The notes below the pieces were generated by a model. It was given only the letters and a program-made list of their open reading frames with translations. It was not told where the DNA came from and ran no database searches. Positions 1 through 5,939 of a DNA stretch of 8,815 nt are shown one piece after another (the stretch's first letter is position 1; the number at the start of each line of letters is the position of its first letter). The stretch lies in the NCBI GenBank assembly GCA_009887135.1, contig QXYA01000168.1:1-8815 (forward strand). Direction: 5' to 3'. Source of the DNA: Candidatus Poseidoniales archaeon (lineage in GTDB: Archaea; Thermoplasmatota; Poseidoniia; Poseidoniales; Poseidoniaceae). The position numbers and the translations under genes are program-made.

Positions 1-286
1 ACATTGTCAGATGGACCGCTACACCTGGCGGGTTACCATCTATCCCTTGAGTGACAAAGCGACGAAGCCAAGCCATTGGACTCTTGATATGCTTGATTTC
101 CATGTCTCCACCGAATCGTTGATTGACTGAGGAGATGTTTTCTTGCATCTTCTTGTCTTCATCCCCTGAAAAGAGGAAACTTTGAGCCCCGAGGGCACGA
201 GCAACTAAAGCAAGATGCGTCGTAATTCGTGGATCCCTTCCAAGACGATAACCGAGACGTAGAATTGTAACACCATGTTCGGACAT
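1..286 (-). CDS. trm56: tRNA (cytidine(56)-2'-O)-methyltransferase aTrm56, partial (3' end beyond window)
   Basis: This is the N-terminal 95 residues of an archaeal SPOUT-class methyltransferase that 2'-O-methylates C56 in the T-loop of tRNA, using S-adenosylmethionine in the cytoplasm. The sequence shows the family's opening signature: a hydrophobic strand with ILRLGYRLGRD at residues 8-18, then RITTHLALVARALGA (20-34), a strand with an FSGDEDKK segment (38-45), the RFGGDMEIKH strand (55-64), and PPGVAVHLTM at the window edge, which matches the VVHLTMYG segment of the family. The C-terminal cofactor knot is outside the window. The ATG at 286 is the only good start, because an in-frame TGA lies a few codons upstream and no other ATG intervenes. 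No strong Shine-Dalgarno is seen, only a weak AAGG. The gene follows the membrane protein by 38 bases in the same direction, so co-transcription is likely. The family is almost confined to archaea and supports the lineage call. Confidence 0.88.
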   Translation of the reverse strand, partial: MSEHGVTILRLGYRLGRDPRITTHLALVARALGAQSFLFSGDEDKKMQENISSVNQRFGGDMEIKHIKSPMAWLRRFVTQGIDGNPPGVAVHLTM

Positions 287-324
287 AAAGCGGCCTTGCA
301 GACATCATTGATGAATGGTGAGGT

Positions 325-960
325 TCAATCATCCAATACAAGAGGTTGGCTTGGTTCAGATGAACGGTTTGGAGGCGTCAGTTCAATGTCCTCATGCGCT
401 TCAAGGAATCGTCGCAACCAAAGAAGAAGAGAAGCATCAACAATCAGATGGCCACCATAGATAACCCCAAGCGAAACGAGAGATAAGCGACCAGTCCTCC
501 ATAGTCCTGTTTCAAGAGTCAAAGTATCTGAAAGGAGAGCAGTGACAATTGGTTCACCGACATACAAGGCTACGAAGATGATCATGACACCCGAAATGAT
601 CGACGGTACGAGTGAACCAAGTTCACGGCTGAAATCTCCAAATACTGAATAGAGGAATGCTAACGCCATGACCAACAATGCGACTTCATTGAAATCGAGA
701 CCAAGGAACTTAGAGACGCCATCGTCCAAATTATCTGATCCTGAATTAATCAATAGCCACCAGAAGAGTAGAGATACAGTGATAATTCCGGCACCCCACT
801 TAGCTCGGCTTGAAAGCATATTGAAGATTGAAGGTTTGTCGAAGATGTTTAATCGGAGCGCAAGTCGTTCAGCCAACTCAATATGAGCTTCACTGATGTT
901 TGAGTCCTCCCTGACAACATCATGTCCACTCAATGGAGGGTTGTTCTCTAACTCGGACAT
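325..960 (-). CDS. uncharacterised four-helix membrane protein
   Basis: I do not recognise this family. The protein has 211 residues from the chosen start. An N-terminal region of about 50 residues is soluble and acidic to mixed in charge (HIELAERLALRLNIFDKPS at 26-44). Four hydrophobic segments follow, at about 55-72 (rich in Trp and Leu), 90-107, 115-134 and 159-182. The tail from about 187 is hydrophilic, acidic and Pro/Ser-rich. There is no signal peptide, no Cys and no visible catalytic motif. I chose the ATG at 960 because a TATA-like box is centred 27 bases upstream and because the in-frame starts at 1002 (ATG) and 1020 (TTG) would run into the folP start on the other strand. The gene is divergent from folP and is followed 38 bases later by trm56. 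The N-terminal helix may be a cytoplasmic interaction segment, but that is a guess. The reading frame itself looks real: long, open and with a coherent membrane topology. Confidence 0.75.
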   Translation of the reverse strand: MSELENNPPLSGHDVVREDSNISEAHIELAERLALRLNIFDKPSIFNMLSSRAKWGAGIITVSLLFWWLLINSGSDNLDDGVSKFLGLDFNEVALLVMALAFLYSVFGDFSRELGSLVPSIISGVMIIFVALYVGEPIVTALLSDTLTLETGLWRTGRLSLVSLGVIYGGHLIVDASLLLWLRRFLEAHEDIELTPPNRSSEPSQPLVLDD

Positions 961-982
961 GCAAATCCCTTGAGCATGAGCC

Positions 983-992
983 CTTATGAATC
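983..992. promoter_or_regulatory. shared divergent TATA-like element (folP / membrane protein)
   Basis: The near-palindrome TTATGAA (984-990; TTCATAA on the other strand) is centred at 987. This is 27 bases from the ATG at 960 on the minus strand and 26 bases from the ATG at 1013 on the plus strand. That is the expected distance between an archaeal TATA box and a transcription start, so both genes could be transcribed leaderless from one element. Neither start has a Shine-Dalgarno site. Inferred from spacing only. Confidence 0.45.
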
Positions 993-1012
993 CATCCGTC
1001 ATCGGATGTCCA

Positions 1013-1849
1013 ATGGCCAAAACCTCTCGACCCTTTTCTCTCCGCCGAGAAGTTCAAACTCCTGGAATAATGGGCATTCTCAATGTCACTCCAGATTCAT
1101 TCCATAGCCCTTCAAGACAAGCATCTCTAGAGGAAGCAATTTCCAATGGAATATCGATGATTGAAAACGGTGCTGATATCATTGACATCGGAGGCGAGAG
1201 CACGCGTCCAGGTTCAGAACCAGTTACCATAAAGGAGGAAATTCAAAGAGTTGTTCCCCTCATAGAAGGCCTTTGTGAGCGAATAGATAATCCTCATATT
1301 TCCATTGATACAAGAAACGTAGAAGTTGCAAGAAAAGCAATTCAAGCAGGTGCAACGATGATCAATGATGTTTCTGGATTAAGAGATGATGCAATGAAGA
1401 ATCTCGTGCTTGATACTGGAGTCCCTGTTTGTATTATGCATATGCTCGGAGATCCCAAAACGATGCAAGCAAACCCTGTTTACTCGGATGTTGTTCAAGA
1501 GGTATGCAGTGAACTCAATCAAAAAGCTACGGAACTTATCGATGCTGGCCATCCAGCAGAACTCATTTGTCTTGACCCTGGCATCGGTTTTGGAAAAACG
1601 CTCGAACATAATCTCCAGTTACTCAAATCCCATGAGACCCTGCGAGGAGAGCATGATTTGGCAATACTTTGGGGCGTATCTCGAAAGTCCATGATCGGCC
1701 AAATTACCGGACATGAACAATCAGAAGATCGCTTGTATGGAACATTAGGCGTCGCCGCTTATGCACAGCAGCAAAACATCGATTGGCTTCGAGTTCATGA
1801 TGTGCAAGCACATACTGACTTACTATCCGTAGTTCGTAAACTGGATTAG
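1013..1849 (+). CDS. folP: dihydropteroate synthase
   Basis: This enzyme condenses 6-hydroxymethyl-7,8-dihydropterin diphosphate with p-aminobenzoate to give 7,8-dihydropteroate in folate synthesis, and is the sulfonamide target. The 278-residue TIM barrel has the full set of family motifs: GILNVTPDSF (21-30), GADIIDIGGESTRPGS (53-68), ISIDT (96-100), GATMINDVSG (113-122), VCIMHMLGDPKTMQ (139-152), LDPGIGFGKTLEHN (187-200), GVSRKSMIG (221-229) and RVHDV (260-264). The length is normal. The loop after strand 1 reads SFHSPS instead of the common SFSDGG, so it lacks the glycines. I chose the ATG at 1013 because a TATA-like box sits 26 bases upstream; the in-frame ATG at 986 lies inside that box. 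The similarity is to bacterial-type FolP, and acquisition from bacteria is likely. No other folate gene is adjacent. The stop codon overlaps that of traB on the opposite strand. Confidence 0.93.
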   Translation: MAKTSRPFSLRREVQTPGIMGILNVTPDSFHSPSRQASLEEAISNGISMIENGADIIDIGGESTRPGSEPVTIKEEIQRVVPLIEGLCERIDNPHISIDTRNVEVARKAIQAGATMINDVSGLRDDAMKNLVLDTGVPVCIMHMLGDPKTMQANPVYSDVVQEVCSELNQKATELIDAGHPAELICLDPGIGFGKTLEHNLQLLKSHETLRGEHDLAILWGVSRKSMIGQITGHEQSEDRLYGTLGVAAYAQQQNIDWLRVHDVQAHTDLLSVVRKLD

Positions 1850-3015
1850 TTTACGCCGCCACCAATAAATCCAGCAGCAGCAAACCAAGCCCCGAGCATA
1901 CTACCAAGATTCGTCAAAGCGGTAACCAACAGAACACGTCCAGCCGGATTACTCCAGAACCCACCAATCGACGTACCTTTGAGGAATTGTTGGAGATCTT
2001 CTGCAGTTGGTTCGGCTATCTTCAGTTGAACATAACCTGCGAACCAGCCTGCTGCTAAGGCAGGGTTGAGTGATGTGATTGGACTCGCCAATGCTGCTGT
2101 AAGTATTGCAAGAGGGTGTCCTCGAGCGATAATACAACCAATGGCTGCAAAGACGGCATTGAATAATGTCCAGATAGTCAACATCTTAACAACATCAATC
2201 GAATCGTTATTCCACAGGGAAAAACCAACCAGACCCATCACGATAAGAGGTATAGCAAACGGAAGGACTTTCCCCACCATACCCCTTTTTGGAACGGTCG
2301 ATAATTCAGTCATTTCAACCTCATTGAGTGGAACGTATTCTTCCAGAGTACGAGCAATTCCTTTCAAATGTCCAGCGCCAACGACAACCAACATCTTCCC
2401 ATCGGTTTTCGATTTCATTATCTTTTCAGCAATGTATCGGTCTCGTTCATCGATGAGCACTTCTCCAGCACCCGGTGAAAATTCTTTCAACTCGTCCATC
2501 ATCGAAGAAAGAAGATCTGAATCCGAAAGCATTTCTTCAAGATTCACGTCATCATCAAGTTCTTCATCCTCTCCAAATAGAGAGAATAAAAGTCTGAAAC
2601 GCTCCCCCCATCTCATTTTTTTCCAAGCACGCTTCATCGTAACTTGTATGTCTCTATCGACAAGTGCGACCTCAATGTTCGCAGCCTTGGCTGTTTCAAC
2701 CGCTGCCAAAAGTTCAGCCCCTGGTTCTTGGCCTTCATTCAGACCCATTCTCCTTTGTTCTGCACTCAACATTGCTTGCATCAGAACCATAGGAGCTTTA
2801 CCTTCTTTGATGACTCTAAGCAAGCCTTCCTTGTCGAGTCGGCGTCCTTCAACCAAAGCATCATGTCTTGATTTGCACAGTTCGACACCAACCACTTCTG
2901 GTTGATATTCCGATATTTGTGATTTCACAGCCTCAACAGATGCAGTAGCAACGTGAGCTGTCCCCAGTAATCTCAAAGTGGGGGACACATCGATGTATGG
3001 AGTGGAAGAAGTCAT
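1846..3015 (-). CDS. traB: TraB/PrgY family membrane protein
   Basis: This is a 389-residue member of the TraB/PrgY family (related to the TIKI/EreA-like fold). Bacterial PrgY/TraB limits peptide pheromone activity; the archaeal role is not established, though the fold suggests a metal-dependent hydrolase. Motifs seen: LLGTAHV (16-22), VVGVELCKSRHDAL (41-54), ALVDRDIQ (117-124), DERDRYIAEKI (189-199) and VVGAGHLKGI (211-220). The conserved GxxH and Glu/Arg positions are present. An acidic stretch lies at 148-168. The C-terminal part is membrane-embedded, with helices at about 248-266, 273-297, 301-328 and 357-385, so the catalytic-like domain is N-terminal to a four-helix anchor. The start is secured by an AGGAGGA ribosome binding site 6 bases upstream and by the ATGA overlap with the DHH gene. 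The two proteins are therefore translated from one message, which suggests a shared function. The gene ends against folP with overlapping stops. Confidence 0.9.
   Translation of the reverse strand: MTSSTPYIDVSPTLRLLGTAHVATASVEAVKSQISEYQPEVVGVELCKSRHDALVEGRRLDKEGLLRVIKEGKAPMVLMQAMLSAEQRRMGLNEGQEPGAELLAAVETAKAANIEVALVDRDIQVTMKRAWKKMRWGERFRLLFSLFGEDEELDDDVNLEEMLSDSDLLSSMMDELKEFSPGAGEVLIDERDRYIAEKIMKSKTDGKMLVVVGAGHLKGIARTLEEYVPLNEVEMTELSTVPKRGMVGKVLPFAIPLIVMGLVGFSLWNNDSIDVVKMLTIWTLFNAVFAAIGCIIARGHPLAILTAALASPITSLNPALAAGWFAGYVQLKIAEPTAEDLQQFLKGTSIGGFWSNPAGRVLLVTALTNLGSMLGAWFAAAGFIGGGVN
3012..3015 (-). other. ATGA start/stop overlap coupling the DHH gene to traB
   Basis: The TGA of the DHH gene (3014-3012) shares bases with the ATG of traB (3015-3013). 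This four-base overlap is typical of translational coupling, where terminating ribosomes reinitiate on the next gene. Confidence 0.9.
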
Positions 3016-4418
3016 GGCAAATCCTCCTGTGAGAAGATGCTCCTAAGACGCTCAGCCATAGCGTGAAGTATTTCATTTCCATTGGATTCAGCATCAGAAA
3101 ACTCCTCAAAACCAAGAGATTCGAACAGAACCTGACCACCTGCAAGTCCTTTATGTCCTCCTGCTTGTCCGTCAGGGAAGTGTTTGGATAAGGATAAGCC
3201 CAGATGGACATTTTCTCTCCGGCTCCGTGCAGAAAGCAACACTTTGTTTCGTTGAATGCCGTATACAACCACAACTTCAGTATCTTTAGTAGCGAACAAG
3301 AAGTCAGCTACTTGGGAAAGATCATCTCGACTCTTGAGGTTGGAAATGGGTGCCAGAATGAGGGTTCCTTCATGCTCCTTATTCGTCAAAGCTTGTGTAA
3401 ATGTTTCAAGAGTGTATTGATTCTTTAGAGGTGCTTCTATAGAAGTTAGGAGTTCAGAATCCACCCACGTATTTAACCACATCAATGCACGCAAATCCAC
3501 TGGATTGAAGGAACGTGTGAATGAGAGCGTATCTGTACGGATACCGAAGGAGAGAGCAGTTGCTAAGCGAGGTGTCATATCAACACTCATATTCATCAAA
3601 AGATTCGCAATTAAGGACGATGTTGCTGAATATTCTGGGCGTAGAAAAGCAACATCGGCTGAAACAGGCTTATCCGAACTATGATGATCAATGATGATAT
3701 GAGGGACACATTCCTCTGGCAGAACATTGTTTGCACCTGGTTGATGGAAATCAACAGTTACGATACAATCGGCTTCATTGAGAACATCATCGAGTTCCCA
3801 ATCGAGAATAATACGGCGAAGAGGAATGTCGAGGAGACGAACCATGGCTTGATTTTGTTGATGTTCAATCTGGCCCCCGTGGTAAATTGTTGGATTATGA
3901 CCAATTGAGGCACAGACCGCCTCCATTGCAAGAGCTGATGCTAAAGCATCGGGATCAGGATTGTCATGACAAAAGATTGCAACTTTGGATTCTTTCGGTA
4001 AGCCTTTGAGATACGTTTCGAGAACCTTGGCTCCAGCATGACGTTCCCAAGCACGAATCTTTTCACGATAAGCAGCAGCAATAATTTCAGTTGTATCGAT
4101 ACCATCTACTGAATCATCAATGCCTTCTGCTTCAGTCGTAAGAAGAGGCACATCTGGCCATCGACTTCTAAGGGCCAGCAAAGGTACTGAATCGCTCAAC
4201 ACATTAGCATCGACAAGAATGACTGCGGTTGGATGATGCCCACTATCTGGTAATTCAGAAGCAAGCATTGGGGAAGGAAGAGGAAGAACTTCGCAGTCAC
4301 CCACATCTTCAACAATACCCATCTTGGATGCAAGTCCAACAATTCTCGTAAGTCGTCTCTTCGAACACCAACGAGCCAACTCTATGGCAAGGGAACTGTG
4401 ACCAATTACAAGGAACAT
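3012..4418 (-). CDS. DHH/DHHA1 phosphoesterase with N-terminal Rossmann (TrkA-N-like) domain
   Basis: Residue numbers below count from the ATG at 4418 (468 aa). Residues 1-110 form a Rossmann-like domain (MFLVIGHSSLAIELARWC at the start) resembling the TrkA-N/RCK nucleotide-binding domain, but its loop is GHSSLA and not the classic GxGxxG. The DHH domain follows: CHDNPDPDALASALAM (150-165) supplies metal ligands, VTVDFHQPGA (220-229) holds motif II, IIIDHHSS (241-248) is the signature DHH, and FGIRTDT (291-297) is motif IV. The DHHA1 domain ends with GGHKGLAGG (420-428). Family members hydrolyse nanoRNA, pAp or cyclic dinucleotides, and the Rossmann-DHH form is known mainly in archaea; the substrate here is unknown. 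All metal residues appear intact. A TTG directly precedes the ATG; the ATG is preferred, with GGAG 8 bases upstream. The stop overlaps the traB start. Confidence 0.88.
   Translation of the reverse strand: MFLVIGHSSLAIELARWCSKRRLTRIVGLASKMGIVEDVGDCEVLPLPSPMLASELPDSGHHPTAVILVDANVLSDSVPLLALRSRWPDVPLLTTEAEGIDDSVDGIDTTEIIAAAYREKIRAWERHAGAKVLETYLKGLPKESKVAIFCHDNPDPDALASALAMEAVCASIGHNPTIYHGGQIEHQQNQAMVRLLDIPLRRIILDWELDDVLNEADCIVTVDFHQPGANNVLPEECVPHIIIDHHSSDKPVSADVAFLRPEYSATSSLIANLLMNMSVDMTPRLATALSFGIRTDTLSFTRSFNPVDLRALMWLNTWVDSELLTSIEAPLKNQYTLETFTQALTNKEHEGTLILAPISNLKSRDDLSQVADFLFATKDTEVVVVYGIQRNKVLLSARSRRENVHLGLSLSKHFPDGQAGGHKGLAGGQVLFESLGFEEFSDAESNGNEILHAMAERLRSIFSQEDLP
3022..3028 (-). promoter_or_regulatory. 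strong Shine-Dalgarno site for traB
   Basis: The minus strand reads AGGAGGA, with 6 bases between it and the traB ATG at 3015. It lies inside the last codons of the DHH gene. It is the strongest ribosome binding site in the window and fixes the traB start. First genes in this window lack such a site, so it marks traB as an internal operon gene. Confidence 0.85.
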
Positions 4419-4434
4419 CAACGACTCTCCATAT

Positions 4435-4452
4435 AATCAACTCGAGTTGATT
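4435..4452. repeat. 18-bp perfect palindrome, candidate operator
   Basis: AATCAACTCGAGTTGATT reads identically on both strands with no spacer. It lies in the 50-base gap between the lemA stop and the DHH start, 17 bases upstream of the DHH ATG. A terminator is unlikely because no T-tract follows on the minus strand. Continuous symmetry without a loop suits a dimeric DNA-binding protein. The sequence TTGATTATATGG overlapping its edge is TATA-like, but too close to the ATG for a leaderless start. Confidence 0.6.
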
Positions 4453-4468
4453 TGTTGAATCCTTGTAC

Positions 4469-5041
4469 TCAGAAAGAGATTTTGACGTTCTCTCGCTCGA
4501 TTCCTTTCACTTCGAAAAGGTCTCTGCGTACGCATCCTTTCATTCCAGCAACGATGTTTGTAGGAATCATCTGAATAGCAGCATTGAAGTTTGTAGCAGA
4601 TGCATTGTAGAATTCTCTTCGATCAGCAACTTGGTTTTCAAGAGCGACAAGTTGTCTCTGAAGATCAAGGAAGTTTTCATTTGCTTTCAAGTCAGGATAT
4701 TGCTCAGCAACCATGTTGATTCTCGGGATAAGCCCAGCAAGTGTGCTTTCTGCAGCACCAACGCCTTTGACGTCACCTTGCGCCAATGCGCCAGCAGCTG
4801 CTTGACGTGCTACTGCAAAGGCATCGAAGATTTCTTTTTCATGTGCTGCATATCCTTTAACAGTTGCAAGAAGGTTAGGAATCATGTCATATCGTTGCTT
4901 GAGCAATACATCGATATCAGCCCATGATTTGTTGACATTTTCTTCAAGACGTACTAATCGATTCCATGTTGAAAAGAACCAAATCACAAACACAAGAAGG
5001 ACAAATCCTCCAACAACTAAACCGATTATCATTGCAGACAT
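4469..5041 (-). CDS. lemA: LemA family protein
   Basis: This 190-residue LemA protein has one N-terminal membrane helix (about 4-24) followed by a long helical cytoplasmic or surface domain. Family features are present: the basic/aromatic turn FFSTWNRLVRLEENV (22-36), SWADIDVLLKQRYDMIPNLL (39-58), VKGYAAHEKE (61-70), an Ala-rich helix with ARQAAAG (78-84), YPDLKANENFLDLQRQL (115-131), the NQVADRREFYNASATNFN segment (136-153) and IPTNIVA (159-165). Its biochemical function is not settled; LemA proteins often accompany membrane peptidases or TPM-domain proteins, but none is seen here. The chosen ATG at 5041 puts the membrane helix at the very N-terminus and has a TATA-like stretch about 25 bases upstream. 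In-frame starts at 5065 and 5116 would add an unlikely Cys-containing leader and cross into the divergent gene. It could lead the DHH-traB block, 50 bases downstream. Confidence 0.9.
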   Translation of the reverse strand: MSAMIIGLVVGGFVLLVFVIWFFSTWNRLVRLEENVNKSWADIDVLLKQRYDMIPNLLATVKGYAAHEKEIFDAFAVARQAAAGALAQGDVKGVGAAESTLAGLIPRINMVAEQYPDLKANENFLDLQRQLVALENQVADRREFYNASATNFNAAIQMIPTNIVAGMKGCVRRDLFEVKGIERENVKISF

Positions 5042-5061
5042 GGTCTTTGCACAGGCGCAAA

Positions 5062-5077
5062 CCATATCAAAGTATAG
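5062..5077 (-). promoter_or_regulatory. TATA-like promoter element for lemA
   Basis: The minus strand reads CTATACTTTGATATGG across this interval. The TTGATATG part is centred about 25 bases before the lemA ATG at 5041, consistent with a leaderless archaeal promoter. No Shine-Dalgarno is seen. The same stretch could also serve the divergent TauE gene on the plus strand (AGTATAG, about 25 bases before 5098). Prediction by eye only. Confidence 0.35.
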
Positions 5078-5097
5078 CAAAACTCCGCTGATATGAT

Positions 5098-5922
5098 ATG
5101 CCGAAACACTATCCAATAAGCATGGACGCCATGACGATAGCCCTTGTCTTGCTTGGCAGTGCGTCTATTGGGTTCTTATTCGCTCCACTTGGATTGGGTG
5201 GGGGGTTACTTTTTGCCCCGCTTCTTCATTACGGTGCTGGATGGGAAATCGATGGAGCCTTATTGATCGTTTCACTCGGTCTATCGGGAACTGTAGCCTA
5301 TGGTTCAGGTTTGCGTCATCGAAAAGAGGGTTATTATTCCGACCTTCGCCTCAAAGAAGGACTACTAGGGGCCGTTCCAGGCGCGATATTAGGTGTCGTC
5401 ATAGTTGCATCATTAAGTGGCTCATTTGACGTCCTATTCAAGACTCTAAGCCTGATTTTTGTCTCATGGGCAATCATCAAAACACTACGTTCTCGGAGCA
5501 AAAAGGATTCAACAGAAGAGAATCCCTCAACAATACCCTTGCGTATTGGTGTTGGAATAGGAGGGATGTTATCATCCGTTCTCGCAATAGGAGCGGGTGC
5601 AATCTACGTTCCAGTACTCAGAGCATACGGTTCTCTTCCATCACGAATAGCCATTGGAACCAGTCTCCACTTCATGATGTGCGTAATTCCTCTTTCAATC
5701 ATCGCTCATTTATTGGCTTTGGAACAGGGCCAATGGGATGTCCTGGAATCAAACATCCTTCTTATCCTCATGTTACCATTTGTGGTCATGATTGCGGCTA
5801 ATATTGGAGCAAGAGTAGGAATCGCTAAGATTTCAGAACAGCGTATTATGCAAGTCTTTGTTGCAATTCTTTTCGTCATCGGTATACGGTATGCAGTCGA
5901 TCTCACAGAGCGATTATTCTAG
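5098..5922 (+). CDS. TauE/SafE family (sulfite/anion exporter-like) permease
   Basis: This 274-residue inner-membrane permease belongs to the TauE/SafE family (COG0730), whose studied members move sulfite, sulfoacetate or related organosulfur anions; the substrate here is unknown. The family's two inverted halves are visible. The first has FAPLGLGGGLLFAPLL (28-43) after the opening helix and SLGLSGTVAYGSGLRHR (59-75). The second has IGAGAIYVPVL (164-174) and PSRIAIGTSLH (181-191). About eight membrane segments can be counted, at roughly 12-28, 32-46, 52-68, 88-105, 110-128, 148-172, 187-206 and 215-260 (the last holding two). The basic loop RSRSKKDSTEEN (131-142) separates the halves. Starts at 5122 (residue 9) and 5131 (residue 12) are also possible; a TATGAT box lies 30 bases before 5122. 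There is no Shine-Dalgarno for any of them. It is divergent from lemA and ends 17 bases from the convergent pseudouridine synthase gene. Confidence 0.85.
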   Translation: MPKHYPISMDAMTIALVLLGSASIGFLFAPLGLGGGLLFAPLLHYGAGWEIDGALLIVSLGLSGTVAYGSGLRHRKEGYYSDLRLKEGLLGAVPGAILGVVIVASLSGSFDVLFKTLSLIFVSWAIIKTLRSRSKKDSTEENPSTIPLRIGVGIGGMLSSVLAIGAGAIYVPVLRAYGSLPSRIAIGTSLHFMMCVIPLSIIAHLLALEQGQWDVLESNILLILMLPFVVMIAANIGARVGIAKISEQRIMQVFVAILFVIGIRYAVDLTERLF

Positions 5923-5924
5923 GG

Positions 5925-5929
5925 AAAAA
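5925..5929 (-). terminator. short T-tract after the pseudouridine synthase gene
   Basis: The minus strand has TTTTT beginning 11 bases past the TGA of the pseudouridine synthase gene, within the 17-base convergent gap. Archaeal RNA polymerase can terminate at T-tracts without a hairpin. The run is short, so this is a weak call. Confidence 0.25.
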
Positions 5930-5939
5930 CACGACCTGT

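Noticed and set aside
159..341. A 60-codon minus-strand frame over trm56
   Set aside because: It is a shifted frame; the frame starting at 286 gives an unmistakable Trm56 N-terminus.
986..1012. The upstream ATG at 986 as folP start
   Set aside because: It lies inside the TATA-like box and adds nine residues that belong to no domain. It remains possible if transcription starts further upstream.
2577..2621. Possible frameshift or insertion in the acidic, low-similarity middle of traB
   Set aside because: The frame is continuous on both sides with conserved motifs before and after; a variable acidic linker explains it.
2066..2905. A long open frame of 279 codons on the plus strand
   Set aside because: It lies wholly antisense to traB, whose motifs and membrane topology are clear. 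The product is Ser/Thr-rich with no domain pattern, as expected for a shadow frame.
4435..4452. The palindrome as an intrinsic terminator for lemA
   Set aside because: There is no loop and no T-tract after it on the minus strand, and archaeal termination does not need a hairpin.
4463..4927. An open frame of 154 codons on the plus strand
   Set aside because: Antisense to lemA, Cys/Ser-rich, with no recognisable motif. The lemA product has the complete family pattern.
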